A stretch of DNA of 64,000 nucleotides, from the NCBI GenBank assembly GCA_000442015.1, contig KE561117.1, positions 153,888 to 217,887 of the forward strand, read 5' to 3'. The stretch comes from Rozella allomycis CSF55 (taxonomy: Eukaryota; Rozellomycota). Of the stretch, positions 44,632-59,053 are shown piece after piece. Position 1 is the first letter of the stretch, and each line of letters starts with the position of its first letter. A program made the position numbers and the translations under genes. The notes under the pieces are model-generated. The model did no database searches and was not told the DNA's origin. It saw only the letters and a program-made list of their open reading frames with translations.

Positions 44632-47587
44632 ATGCAAGAAAAGGACAAGTCGTATGACTATTGTCCACCTTTTGCTAACGGCAATAGGTTTAACCAAAGC
44701 TATTCAAACAAGAACGAGTATTCTGGACGGCCTTATAGTGGAGGGTATAACTCTAGCGGCGGAGGACAGGGTCAAAGTGGGTATTATGATAGTGATACTG
44801 CGCGTTCTAAATATTCTAGTGAATATTACAGAAGAGATAGCCGGCCGTACCCCGTGCAGAGGTATGATAAGGGGTATTCACGTGGGTATGAGGACGGATA
44901 CGCAAGAGATTATCGTGGTCATAAGAGTGAAGAGAGTTCAGGCTATGATTATGGAAAGAGGCAGCCGTATTATGAAGATGGATACAAGTACCAGAGCAGG
45001 CCACGGCCATACTATCCTAGCGAGAGGATTAGCGATAGACCGAATGAGAGGGGCTATTATGATTATACCAAGAAGTATAAATATGATGAGCGATACAAGT
45101 ATGATAATAGGTTTGAAGATAAAAGCGAAAGGTAAACACTAAATATTTTTTGAAATGTAGGAAATCTGTGGAGCCATATTATAAGCCGTATGATAGAGGA
45201 TACGAGAAGCCGTATTATGAAAGGTCATACGATAAACCATATGATAAGCCATATGAAAGACCGTATGAAAAGCAATATGATAAGCCATATGCAAGATCAT
45301 TTGAAAATACATATGACAGTGGTGAAAAGCCGTTTGTTAAAAAGTATAAATATGATAATTTCAAGAGCTACGAATATAAGAATGATGACAGGGGGATAAA
45401 TTATTATAAGAAACCATATTATAAAGAAAAGAGTTATGAGAATTATGAAAAACCTGCCTATAGATATGAAAATGATGAAAGAGAGTATGATGAAAGAGAT
45501 GAAGAACAGTATCAAGGGGACAATGAAAAGATGAATGATGATAATGGAATAAAGGAGGAGTCTAAAATGGAAGAAGGCGAGTGTTTATCGTCAGAACCAA
45601 AAGATGATGATTTAAAAGAAGATTTGAAAGACGATATGAAAGAAGATTTGAAAGAGCAAGAGGAAAGGATGGAAGTAAATTTTGATAAAGGGAAAGAAAA
45701 AGAAGAAGAAGAAAGTATTGGTAAGAGCGGAGAGAAGATTGAAATTGTCGACAAGGAAAAGATTCAAAGTTCAGAAGAGATATTGAAGAGGATGGATGAA
45801 ATTGATGTGCAGGTTTGTGAGTTGGAAAAGAGAATACAAATATTGAAAGGGGAAATGAATGATTTTGATTCAAATTTTTTGGTTGAAAGTATTTTGAATT
45901 CAAATAAGAAAATATCTAAAAGTATAAAAGAAGAAAATGAGAAAGAGTTCCCAACGTTGATAAATTTTGAAGAATATTCGCAGCCTGTAATTGAGAAATT
46001 TCAGAATCAAACTAAAGATCTTTTGATGAGAGTTATAAAGCGAAGAAAGCAACAAACATTTGAACTGAAGAAACAATTGAAAGTGAAATATAAAAATATT
46101 CAAAATGAATTTCAATCTAAACTTTTAGAAAATTCTAGTTTGTTTAATACTTCATATGATAAACTTATGGGAATTAAAAATGGATTTATTCATTCAAAGA
46201 TTAAAGTTGATAATTTTATATCACAGAATCAATCTTCTAAAGATATTCAATTAATGTTTGTTAGAACAATTGCTAAAATACCAAACATGTTATTAGATGG
46301 ATGTGAAAAAGCTTTCCCCTTTATATCTGAAAATGGACTTGTTTCTGATCCAATGAATGTTTATCAACAATCTAAATATATAAACCCCTGGTCTGATGAT
46401 GAAAAAGATAAATTTGTTTCTGCGTTTCTTGAGTATCCTAAAAACTTTTCTAAAATTGCATCTTTCATTGAAAATAAATCTTCATCTGATTGTGTTAAAT
46501 TTTATTATCTCAATAAAAAATCTTTGGATCTGAAAAAATTATCAAAAAAGAAATTTCGTAAGATTGGACCAGGGTCTTCAAGAGAATTAAAAGATTTAAC
46601 TTTGGCTAATCTACATTGGGAGCAAAGAGAACATCGAGAAAAATCAAAAGAAAAAGAAATAAAAACTCCAATTAAATCAAATTCCAAAGAAATAAATACC
46701 AAAGATACTCCAAGTGAACCAAGTACACCAATAGAGAATAATACAAACACAGCATCTAGATGGACTGTAATGGAAAAAGTTAAAGCGATTGAAGGAATTC
46801 GATTTCATGGGAAAAATTTTCAAAAGATATCTGAATACGTTGGAACTAAAACTGAACAACAATGTAGATCTTTTTATCAAAATTACAAAAAGAAATTAGA
46901 TTTAGATACAATAATTAAAAACAATGAAAAAATTATTCCAAAAGTTGAAACTCCTTCTGACTTATCTTTTGAAAAAGTAAATGAAAGAAAACAAATCCCT
47001 TCAACTTCAATTCCAAGGCCTTTGACTCAAACTTCTTTTGTTCCTTCGTCTGCTTCTTATCTTCAACAACCTTTGGGCTATCCAATGCCTTTTCTTTATT
47101 ATCCAAACTCTTTTCAATTTAGATTCCCTCCAATGAGACCCCCTTTCTTTGAATCAAACTTTAATCGTCCTATTCAACAACAAACAAGAAGACACAGGTA
47201 ATGTAAATGTAGTTTAAATATTCTAGTATTACTTCAGATATTGTTTCAAATTCATTCAACAAAGAAAGAAGATCTAGCGGTGGCTCCATCGATCATTCCA
47301 GAATTCTTGATGATTCAAAATTACAACTTAAAGACGATAAAGTGAAATTAAAACTTCAAGATGAATTTAAAAAGGAAGAAACAGTTTTAACTCACAATGA
47401 TTCAAAGTTACAGTTAATAGATCAACAACCCATGGTATCATTAGACCCTCATAATGCCATTGACACAAATATCAACAATCAGTCAGAAACTTTTATCCCT
47501 CAAGAACAATCAACTGTACCAGAAAATATTCAAACATCTGAAACATCTGATGAAACAAGCAAGAATGATGAAACTCAAAATTTATAA
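44632..47587 (+). CDS. NCOR/Snt1-like corepressor with two SANT domains
   Basis: Exons 44632-45131, 45161-47197 and 47227-47587 (29-nt introns) give 965 residues. The N-terminal 250 residues are a low-complexity Tyr-rich region with KPYDKPYERPYEKQYDKPY-type repeats. A coiled coil follows (EILKRMDEIDVQVCELEKR), then SANT1 (NPWSDDEKDKFVSAFLEYPK...NFSKIASFIENK) and SANT2 (SRWTVMEKVKAIEGIRFHGK...NFQKISEYVGTK). This order and the PKNFSKIASFI motif match NCOR/SMRT and yeast Snt1, the scaffold of HDAC3/Set3-type histone deacetylase complexes. The Tyr-rich head is not a known feature of that family. Confidence 0.85.
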
Positions 47588-47625
47588 ATATTTTAACTTT
47601 ATTCTATTTCTAATTCTTAAATGCA

Positions 47626-48071
47626 TTAATTGATTTTAGAACCAATAAATTTCAAATTATATATTGTAACTCTGCCAAATAGATCTGTACTCGCCTCAAA
47701 AACAATTCTCAATTTCTCACACTCTACCTTTTCTTTAAATTTAACAGACTGCTTTGCATTTGAATCATCCATATAAAACTTTTCACAATCCTTCCACTCC
47801 CCATTTTCAAAACTTTGTACAATCATCGGCGTTCCAACAAATCCTCCTTGAAATGACAATTCAATCCCTTCAACAATAACTCTCTCTTTAAATCCCACAA
47901 CTATACTCTGTGGTGACCCGTTATCAGAATTCCAGCATCCTTCCCCATCATCAAACATATGCTGTTTGCCAAAATTCTTAACATCCTTATTCAACGTAGA
48001 ACTCACTCTTTCTCAATTCCAAACATTCTTTACTTGCTGCCAATTATATACTCGTTCAAGCAAATATTCAT
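47626..48071 (-). CDS. NR2C2AP: NR2C2AP-like F5/8-type beta-sandwich protein
   Basis: Exons 48071-48034 and 48007-47626 (26-nt intron) give 139 residues, the same as human NR2C2AP. VSSTLNKDVKNFGKQHMFDD, GEGCWNSDNGSPQSIVVGF, LSFQGGFVGTPM and LRIVFEASTDLFGRVTIYNL align end to end. In mammals it binds the nuclear receptor TR4; since such receptors are unlikely here, the ancestral role must be different and is unknown. The first exon lacks strong conservation, but the junction keeps the frame. It is divergent from the transporter gene, 41 bp between starts. Confidence 0.9.
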
Positions 48072-48112
48072 ACAAAAAATACAGTATGTGGCTTGTCACC
48101 CAGTAGCAGAAT

Positions 48113-49112
48113 CATGAGGCCGAGTTTCAGATTTCTTCACAAACACAAGAAATCTTTCCAAATACTCGCTTATTGTCTGGCCTGGTACGCTGCCTCTGCA
48201 TTGACAAATAACATCAACAAGGTTATTCTCTCGGAATACCCTTATCCAGTAGTACTCACTTGGGCTCAATTTCTTTTCACATCTCTAAGCTCTTTTGCAT
48301 TACTCAAAGCAACTTGTGCCAAAATCACGGCTTTTCAATGGAACATGGCATTGAGCTTTATTCCACTATGCTTTCTCATGATTTTAGGGCATGTATTAAC
48401 TTCCGTTTCTTTATCGTTCATGGGAGTTTCAATGGTACATACAATCAAGGTAGACTGCTGATAATTGTGGTAAAGATAGGGACTAGCGCCATTGTTCACT
48501 GTTACAATTAGTGTCCTGTTTAAAGGTCACAAATATTCAAACGATGTTTACAAGGCTCTGGTTCCTTTAACGCTGGGTGTACTGTTAACATGCTATTCTG
48601 AAACGGCCTTTCATAAAATCGGGGTTTTAGCGGCAATGTCATCAACCGTAGTATTTTCCATAAAAGATCTCTTTTCAAAGCAGATTATTTCCCATTTCCA
48701 TAAACAAATGGGAAAACTATTGTACATGTTTTATGCATCTCTGTTTTCAATGTCATTGCTCACAATTTACCAACTGTTTTATCCCTTTCAAACATCGTCT
48801 GATAAAGGTACGCTAGTTTTTTCTATTAACTTAGAACATAAAATGACGTTTTTTGTATTTACACTATTCATTTTTGATGGATTGTCACACTTTATGCAGT
48901 CCTACTTTGCGGTATCAGTTTTGGCACTCGTTAGCGCAGTCGCTTATTCTATTGCATCGCTCGGAAAAAGGCTTATCGTAATTTCATCGTCAATACTCTT
49001 CTTTGGGGACCAGATATCTTTTGTCAAAGTTTTTGGTATTAGTTTGTCCTTTTGGGGCATTTTTTTGTACAATAATGCGAAAAACGATAGATCGAGGATA
49101 CTTCCTTTATAA
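48113..49112 (+). CDS. TPT/nucleotide-sugar family transporter (SLC35E/Sly41-like)
   Basis: Exons 48113-48449 and 48480 onward. An in-frame, stop-free 27-nt stretch near 48807-48833 (GTACGC...TTAG) is probably another intron and divides LVFSIN from EHKM. About ten TM helices are seen. ASALTNNINKVILSEYPYPV, VSMVHTIKGLAPLFTVTIS, LDG-like FDGLSHFMQSYFAVSVLALV and SIASLGKRLIVISSSILFFG are family hallmarks of the triose-phosphate translocator superfamily. It is probably a Golgi or ER antiporter; the substrate is unknown. ATG is taken at 48113 because upstream codons are not ATG. Confidence 0.9.
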
Positions 49113-49184
49113 TTGAATTAAATTAAATAAACATATAGATTAGATTGCACTTTATGCGTTGTTGTTCACCAAGCCACAAAAAAT

Positions 49185-49985
49185 ATGGTTGAGAGTGGTT
49201 TTGATTCTAAAGGAAAAGAATTTGATTCTGTAGATTCATACTGGAACACTCAAGTAATTTATATTGACAATTTTTTCTAGTCAAAAGAAGAGTGGTATGA
49301 AAAATCTTTAAAGTACTGGGAAACACAACCCGACTCTGTAGATGGAATGCTTGGAGGATTTGGATATCTATCTGACATTGATGTCACATGTTCTTTGGAA
49401 ATTTTGAATGAATTAAAAGCAAGCGGGATGGGAAAATCTTACGCATTAGGTAAAACTCATTTGGGTAGTAAACAAGATTGTGGAGCCGGAATAGGCCGAG
49501 TTTCGAAAAATGTATTATCGCAAGTTTTCTCAAAGATTGACTTATTGGAGCCTGTTTCACAGTTTATTAATAAAGCCGCCGAAGAGCTTTCCAGTATTGT
49601 TGGTGAATCATTTTGTTGTAAACTTGAAGACTTCCAGGTGCAAAAAGAAAAGTACGATTGCATTTGGGTTCAGTGGGTTTCGATCTATTTAAATGACGGT
49701 AATATCCCGCGTATAACCAAGATTAGATGATTTTCTGCATTTCCTTGATAAAGCCAGAGCCAGTTTGAAAAAAGGCGGATATATTGTCATTAAAGACAAT
49801 GTTTCTAGATCTGGATTTCACATTGACGATGATGACGCTAGTATTACCAGGTAAATCACCATTTCTTATCAAGATTTAGGTCGGATGAAATGATGCTGGC
49901 TATATTTTCAAAAGCGAATTTCAACGTCAAACTAAAAAAACAACAGGAAAATTTTCCACGTCAATTGTTTCCTGTCTTTATGTAA
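49185..49985 (+). CDS. NTMT1: Protein N-terminal methyltransferase NTMT1-like
   Basis: Exons 49185-49253, 49281-49449, 49477-49698, 49727-49850 and 49880-49985 (introns 27-29 nt) give 229 residues. It methylates the alpha-amine of proteins starting X-Pro-Lys after Met removal. SVDGMLGGFGYLSDID carries the substrate-binding loop, ALDCGAGIGRVSKNVL the SAM-binding motif, YDCIWVQWVSIYL and GGYIVIKDN the rest, matching human NTMT1 throughout. The second intron has no stop in frame and could be retained without terminating translation, adding nine residues inside the SAM site. Confidence 0.95.
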
Positions 49986-50061
49986 GTTTATTAAGCCTCT
50001 TCTCATCAAGATATTGCTTGCAACCACAATAAAAAATTAAATTTCAAGCGAACCCTTCATC

Positions 50062-50645
50062 TTATTTTGATTGTCTTATAATATTACCTTTTATGTCAAT
50101 TTGAAACAGCATTCTATATTCTCTAACACAGAATGAAAAAGATATTATCTAGGTTAAATGTTTTGTGTAGCTTACATGCAATGCATAAAGGAATAGTTTT
50201 GAGTAAAACAAAAGCAGATCATCATCAAATGCATCGGCTCCAAATAGGGCCACTGATATGTCTCTATTCCATGCCGCTATATTGATAATGTTGGCTTTGT
50301 AAATTATATATGTTGTCAACAATATAATTAATAAAAGAGACCAAGTTAGAAACTACTTTTCTTGTGGTACTTCTGATACCATAATAAAAATGAAACGGAT
50401 TGGCAGGTTACAAACTCTATCTTTGATTTTCTTTTTGCTTGTATAGTTCCAGATGTTAAGAATCATCAATAAAGGAATTATCACATCAAAAAGCTGAATG
50501 TAGGACATTACGTCTATACATGCCATCGGCTCACAGTTTTTCAACGAAACTACAAATACAAAGAACTTTGTATACTAGAAAACTTTTGAATTACACAAAT
50601 TACTATCAAAACAAGACAGGAAACAGAAAATATCTCAGAGTACAT
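50062..50645 (-). CDS. Four-TM protein, possibly TMEM138-like
   Basis: Exons 50645-50604, 50574-50380, 50352-50176 and 50148-50062 (introns 29, 27, 27 nt) total 166 residues with a consistent frame. Four hydrophobic segments: VSCLVLIYTKFFVFVVSL, YIQLFDVIIPLLMILNIW, MFLTWSLLLIILLTTYIIY and FYSKLFLYALHIISFSF. Length and topology match TMEM138 (162 residues), a ciliary transition-zone protein of flagellated eukaryotes; the sequence similarity by eye is weak. If right, it supports a flagellated life stage. Confidence 0.5.
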
Positions 50646-50859
50646 TTGTATCTAAGTATATGTTTTGATTACAATTTGCAAATTGCATTCCAGAACAAAG
50701 TTGCATTCATAGATATTTTCGCGTTTACAAATTTTTTGGACATTGATCGAAACTAAGAGTACAATTTGATGATAGGAAGAGAAAATATATCGAAACAATG
50801 AAGGATATTTTTAGAAACAGATCGCCAAAATAGAATTTCAGGTGTCAGCCACATTTTGA

Positions 50860-51390
50860 ATGGTGCCAAGGAAATCGGTTAATCTAAAGCTCGACATAAA
50901 TTTATCAACATTTCCAGCCTTTACAACCCGAATTCCTAGCCCATATTCTGCAATTAAAACCAGTCTCGTCGAAATACTTCCTGGTGTATATCTCGGCAAC
51001 TCATTCGTTGCCTCGAAAGGATCAATCTTAAAGCATTTGGAAATAACAAATATTATTAATGTGGCAAATGAAATCCCCTGTTTTTTCCTAAACGATCATA
51101 TCTCCCACTTTGACTACCTTCACCTTCCTTGGGACCATGCATCAAAAATACAGAATGATATCAATGATATCAATAAGTTTATCGAAAAAGCGATTTCTGA
51201 AAAAGGAAATATTTTGATTCATTGTGACCTTGGCAAAAGCAGAAGCGCCTGTGCAATGATTGGCTTCATAATGCACAATAGAGCATTGCCTTTCGATGAG
51301 GCATACAAGTTCGTTAAAGAAAAGGCACCTCATATCAGCCCAAATTTTGAATTGTTATATCAACTAATAGATTTTGAAACGAACCAATAA
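50860..51390 (+). CDS. Dual-specificity protein phosphatase
   Basis: A single exon of 176 residues. The catalytic loop is ILIHCDLGKSRSACAMIGF (HCxxGxSRS with nucleophile Cys and Arg). The general acid is the Asp in HLPWDHAS, and a VYLGNSFVAS start is typical of atypical DUSPs. The AYKFVKEKAPHISPNFEL helix follows as expected. No extra domain. A MAPK in the same window is a possible substrate but there is no direct evidence. Convergent with aspartate aminotransferase, 12 bp apart. Confidence 0.93.
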   Translation: MVPRKSVNLKLDINLSTFPAFTTRIPSPYSAIKTSLVEILPGVYLGNSFVASKGSILKHLEITNIINVANEIPCFFLNDHISHFDYLHLPWDHASKIQNDINDINKFIEKAISEKGNILIHCDLGKSRSACAMIGFIMHNRALPFDEAYKFVKEKAPHISPNFELLYQLIDFETNQ

Positions 51391-51402
51391 ACACTTTATT
51401 AA

Positions 51403-52777
<1,375 letters not shown>

Positions 52778-52945
52778 GAATCGAAAATTTGAAATTAATT
52801 GATTACAACATTCATAGGATCAAATATTATGTCATTTAAAAACTACTGGCGATAAATGGTCAAAATTGAACAATTAGTATTATTTAACAACAGGACATAA
52901 ATTGTAGACTTTAGTTATTTTTAAAAAAATTATTGTTTTATTTAA

Positions 52946-55900
52946 TTAATCTGCCCTGAAAATATTCAACAAGACGTCTTCGAGAGAACTTCTTCCTAAT
53001 GAAAAATCCAAAATGACGTTCTTTTCCTTCAAAGACATAAAGCGATCGACGATGACACCTAGGGGCAAGGAGAAAGACAATGAAACTTTTGCATATCCAT
53101 TAATAATTTGCTGCAAAGAATATGAAGCTTTTAAATCGCCACGTAAAACGTATTCCAAAATGGGATCTAGTATTTTCTCATTACAGTTTGATAGTTGCAA
53201 AGTGGCAATGTAGCCATCGGCCATTGAGATTGATAATTCATGTTCAGTACCACAACTCTTAAGAGTTCCTTTGGTCATGACACCTATGCGATCGCAATTT
53301 GATGTTTCGCTGATGTAGTGAGTTGTCATTACAGTTGTTCTTTCTTGACCTAGAGCACGGACAGTCTTCCACATTTTGGATCTGGCTAAAGGATCTAAAC
53401 CGGCAGAAGATTCATCAAGCATGACAAGGGACTTTGGTAACATAATGGCAATGATGGTGCTAACTTTTCTTTTTGTGCCGCCACTCAATTGACCACATTT
53501 GTAATACTTGAAGTTTAAGATGCCCATGGATTCCAATAACGTGTCAATGTAGTCACATGCTTCTTTATTTGTATAACCGTTCATGTATAAAAACAAGTAC
53601 AAATGATCATAAATTGACATTGAAGGAATTAGAAGTAAATCAAACTGAGGACAGACACCCATCATATTGATAGCTTTGAACTTATTAGCTGTAACGTCTA
53701 TGCCATCGACATGAATAGCACCTGCAGTGGGAACCAACCTTGATGTTAACATGTTTAGTGTAGTTGTCTTTCCACAACCATTGGGACCCAACAGAGCAAA
53801 AAATTCATTCTTTTTAATTTCAAGATTTAAATTTTTAACGACCTTTCTTTTTCCAAACCTTTTTGAAACACCGCTGAATTTAGCGCAAATTTTATGATCA
53901 ATTAATCTCAACTTTGAATTTCTATAAAAGACGTGTTTGAATTCAACAATCAAAATAAAATACAACAGACAACCACAGACTATGTAATTTATCATATCAC
54001 TCCCTTGTATTAAATATTTATCATCATTAACCAAAACCATGGGTGATGTTAATGGAAATTTACTCATAACTAACGTTACCAATTTATAAATCTTTGGATC
54101 GATAACTTTTGTCATTGTTAAAGCCATTAATCCCATCCAACAAAAGAATCCCAAGTTTCTCGCCAGTGAAAGTATTAGGTTGGCCCCTGATTCATTCATA
54201 ACAATTCCCAAGAAAAATGAAAGAACAAACGCTAAAACAAAGAAAGATATTAAATAAGAAGAAATATCGTAAGCTATTTTTGAAACAGATATGAAATAAG
54301 CAGGGAGAACAACAGGGAGCATTAATATTGCTGTCATTATTATATGAACAAACCAAAACGAAACAAATGAGACACCACAAGAAAGCAACAGAAATTGATA
54401 CTTAATTTTAGCTTCTTTAACTCTTCTTCCAAAGTACGCGATCAATTCACTAAACAATTGAAGAATGAAATATGGAACAGCTCCATCAAACAATGAACCT
54501 AAAATTTCAAGAGGAGACTCATTTTTAGAATACAAGATTATATTATTTGTAGATCCCTTTATTCCTTTGGACTCTAACAAACTTTCAACGATATAGAATT
54601 GTGCAAGTGCCATACCAGGCTGCACACTAACTGAATATGTATTACCTGCTTTATAAAGTCCTCCAAACTTATTTTCTTGTTTCTTTTCTTCGTATGGGAT
54701 AAACATTGGATAATGCAATAAGGATTCAACGTTTGTTTCATATCTAGATCCATGCCAAATCATAGCATTGTACAGATCTTTTCCAAGCGTGTAATTTGCT
54801 TTGACTGTAAATTCATTCTGCAATTTTGCATTCGCGATACTTGGTTTAGGCAAGTTCGAAATAGCCACAATTAAAAGTAAAGTTGGCAGTAATCCTCCTA
54901 CGTATTCATAAACATGTGTGACAAATCGATACAATTCAAATTTTAAAAGAAGCCATGTTGTTTTAAAGAAATTATTTTTTCTGCAACTTTTGATATGTTC
55001 ACCCAACAGCCCTTCAATATTCTTATCTTCGCCATTAGATTTATTGTTTGAAAAAATGTAATCCAATCCATTTTCTTTTATAATAAAAGATTTTATCATT
55101 GGTTTAAGTTCTTCTTCTTGTTCGAATTCTGATATGCTTTCTAAAATCCCTTCTTCAAAAATAAACTCTACGAAATTTCCACTCTCTTTGCATTTATATC
55201 CCACTGCCCCCTTGTTAAAAAACCAAGCTAAAAATGACTCTTCATCAAAATCATCTGTTTTCTCAATTGACAATGAATACCCAGTTCGAAATAGATTCTT
55301 CAAATATCTTGAAGTTCCAATACACGTCACTTTTCCTTGAGTCATCATAGCTTTTCTATCACATATTATATCAGCTTCATCCATAAAATGTGTGCACATA
55401 AGAATTGATCTCCCTTGCTTTCTTTTTTGCAAAAAATTCCAAATCACTCTTCTATTATCAGGATCAACTCCACTAGACATTTCATCCAAAACAACCAATT
55501 CAGGATTGCTCACAAAAGCAATTGCTATGCAAAGTTTTCTTTTTTGACCACCTGACAGATGCTGTGCAAATTTATCCAACATATCGCCCATTCTCAAATC
55601 TTCAACTATCCCTTCAATAATATCTTTCAGCTCACTATTCTTCACGCCTCTAATTTTACCGAAATAATATAAATGTTCTCCAACAGTAAGATCTTGGAAA
55701 AGAATATCTTGCTGCTGGCAAATCCCAATTCGCTGTGATATTGCTCCTCGATTTTTACTCTTTGAAGAATCAACCCCGAAAACTTTTATATGCCCAGCTG
55801 TAGGAGAAAGAATCCCAGTAATAATATTAATTAGTGTACTTTTCCCAGCACCGTTAAATCCTATCAGTCCAAATATTTCATTTTTCGCAAACTCTAAACT

Positions 55901-57322
55901 CACATCATTCAAAGCTTTAATCTTGGCACCAGGATAAATCTTTGTCACATTTTTCACAGAAACTTTGTCCTCTAATGGAACAGATGATATTTCACTTTTC
56001 TCCTCATGTACATTTACTTCCTCCTTTTCAACTTTGCTGATACTTGAAAACAATGCAAGAATTGGATAATAGAAAGGTCTTTTATGGTCCTGACTAACAT
56101 CCAGCCAATCGAAATAAAATGCAATAATATAATAGGCGAAAGTAATCAGCATGCTTACAAAATAGATGTTATAAAGAGATGGATACCCATTTGGAATAGA
56201 TAACTTTGATAAACCTGTGCTTTCCAAAGGAGTAACTTCAAGAACCTTTAAATAATATTTAAATCCAAAAGCTGGTATCATACATGCTACATATATATAC
56301 TCAACAGACAAATCAAAAGGACTTGCAACAATCAAACCAAACCAACTGACAGATAAAATGAATGAAAGAAACCCTGATTTTCTTGGACTTGTTGTTGCAT
56401 TAGCTATCAATAAAAAGACTCCAAGCGTAGAGAAGATAGTGTTCAATGCGAAAAGTACAAGAGGCAAAAGTTCACATTTCAATCGAGCATACATTATAGC
56501 AACTCCAACACCCATGTAAATTGAGCAAAGAATAAACGGAATAAGAAAAATAGATAAAGTATACGCAGATTTGTTAAGCCCTGATCGCAGTAAGGTGAAT
56601 TTCATGCCATTTGATCGATATTGTCTCATTGTGTCAAGGAGGATGCTTCCTATTGAAGTAAATGAAATCGGATAAAGCCACATATCGGCAAAACTAAAAG
56701 ATAAAACTGAACCGGTGAATGATGTGGCAAAGTTTGGATCGCCCATGTTGGTCGCAAACGACGGAGGCTGGTCATTTTCTTTATCATTTAAAAGCCCAGT
56801 ATCCCAAAAGTACTTGATCTTTGCGGCAGCCAGATATGAAGAAGTAACAAATTTGCTTCCAAAAGAATCATCAAATTTTCCACTTTTAATAAGATCTACA
56901 TTGGTTTTCACAACACCTTGCGGCATGATTATATCATAAGATAGAAGTTTTTCGTCTCTACTATACGAAGTTATGTTAATGAAAAATGAAGTATCGCTTT
57001 CTCTTAATCTTTTAAATTCGTTGGATGATTTTTGAGAGTAACCAAACTTGCTAGCAAATTTATCAACAAATGCTTTGTCGCTTGCCACCAAGTTACCAAA
57101 GGAATAATCATAGAAAATATTAAATTTTAAAGTTTTGAAATTCAGATCTGGTGGTTGGGCACTCAGTTTCATTTTTTCGAGAAGACTTTCATCAGTAAAC
57201 ACAAAAGCTAAAGCTCCCATTATAAACATAGAGAAAATAGCCCCCCAAAACGAAAAGCTTCTTCTCTTGAGGAGAAACTGCAACCTAAAGAACGTGTAGG
57301 TTTGAAATAGAAACGAAAACAT
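52946..57322 (-). CDS. Full-size ABC transporter, ABCA subfamily
   Basis: A single uninterrupted exon of 1458 codons, odd in a window where most genes carry mini-introns. Two halves, each TM domain then nucleotide-binding domain. NBD1 has Walker A GFNGAGKSTL (about residue 487), signature LSGGQKRKL and Walker B LVVLDEMSSGVD. NBD2 has GPNGCGKTTT (about 1177), LSGGTKRKV and LVMLDESSAGLDP. The GQ-to-GT change in the second signature and paired N-terminal helix plus large loop are consistent with ABCA. Shorter than animal ABCA1. Lipid export or flipping is likely. The absence of introns may reflect retroposition or late acquisition; that is inference. Confidence 0.93.
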   Translation of the reverse strand: MFSFLFQTYTFFRLQFLLKRRSFSFWGAIFSMFIMGALAFVFTDESLLEKMKLSAQPPDLNFKTLKFNIFYDYSFGNLVASDKAFVDKFASKFGYSQKSSNEFKRLRESDTSFFINITSYSRDEKLLSYDIIMPQGVVKTNVDLIKSGKFDDSFGSKFVTSSYLAAAKIKYFWDTGLLNDKENDQPPSFATNMGDPNFATSFTGSVLSFSFADMWLYPISFTSIGSILLDTMRQYRSNGMKFTLLRSGLNKSAYTLSIFLIPFILCSIYMGVGVAIMYARLKCELLPLVLFALNTIFSTLGVFLLIANATTSPRKSGFLSFILSVSWFGLIVASPFDLSVEYIYVACMIPAFGFKYYLKVLEVTPLESTGLSKLSIPNGYPSLYNIYFVSMLITFAYYIIAFYFDWLDVSQDHKRPFYYPILALFSSISKVEKEEVNVHEEKSEISSVPLEDKVSVKNVTKIYPGAKIKALNDVSLEFAKNEIFGLIGFNGAGKSTLINIITGILSPTAGHIKVFGVDSSKSKNRGAISQRIGICQQQDILFQDLTVGEHLYYFGKIRGVKNSELKDIIEGIVEDLRMGDMLDKFAQHLSGGQKRKLCIAIAFVSNPELVVLDEMSSGVDPDNRRVIWNFLQKRKQGRSILMCTHFMDEADIICDRKAMMTQGKVTCIGTSRYLKNLFRTGYSLSIEKTDDFDEESFLAWFFNKGAVGYKCKESGNFVEFIFEEGILESISEFEQEEELKPMIKSFIIKENGLDYIFSNNKSNGEDKNIEGLLGEHIKSCRKNNFFKTTWLLLKFELYRFVTHVYEYVGGLLPTLLLIVAISNLPKPSIANAKLQNEFTVKANYTLGKDLYNAMIWHGSRYETNVESLLHYPMFIPYEEKKQENKFGGLYKAGNTYSVSVQPGMALAQFYIVESLLESKGIKGSTNNIILYSKNESPLEILGSLFDGAVPYFILQLFSELIAYFGRRVKEAKIKYQFLLLSCGVSFVSFWFVHIIMTAILMLPVVLPAYFISVSKIAYDISSYLISFFVLAFVLSFFLGIVMNESGANLILSLARNLGFFCWMGLMALTMTKVIDPKIYKLVTLVMSKFPLTSPMVLVNDDKYLIQGSDMINYIVCGCLLYFILIVEFKHVFYRNSKLRLIDHKICAKFSGVSKRFGKRKVVKNLNLEIKKNEFFALLGPNGCGKTTTLNMLTSRLVPTAGAIHVDGIDVTANKFKAINMMGVCPQFDLLLIPSMSIYDHLYLFLYMNGYTNKEACDYIDTLLESMGILNFKYYKCGQLSGGTKRKVSTIIAIMLPKSLVMLDESSAGLDPLARSKMWKTVRALGQERTTVMTTHYISETSNCDRIGVMTKGTLKSCGTEHELSISMADGYIATLQLSNCNEKILDPILEYVLRGDLKASYSLQQIINGYAKVSLSFSLPLGVIVDRFMSLKEKNVILDFSLGRSSLEDVLLNIFRAD

Positions 57323-57534
57323 AAAATTTTGTGGCTTAACCTTGCCAATCCAAATATAGAATGCAGGTGATCAAACTAAAAATAATTGCTCCTCGACAAA
57401 TCAGCATATTCCATAAAAGGCAAGTTATGTTACTCTAACTAGATTTATTTTGAAGGTATAACTCCGCATAATTCATTTTCCAAATCCTCATCCGAGAGGT
57501 CTGCTATTGACCTAGTAACGATAAAACAAACTTA

Positions 57535-58933
<1,399 letters not shown>

Positions 58934-59053
58934 AATTTTGTTTGGTCCCCTTGTCGTTAGGCAAGATTGTAAAAGTCTGATGATAAAAAATAGATCACTT
59001 AAAATAAACCTGGAAAAGAAAAAATAGTTCATCTTAGATTTTATTGCATTATG

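Noticed and set aside
45297-46115. Hydrophobic minus-strand frames
   Set aside because: Antisense of the Lys/Glu-rich part of the Snt1-like gene; no start or splice logic.
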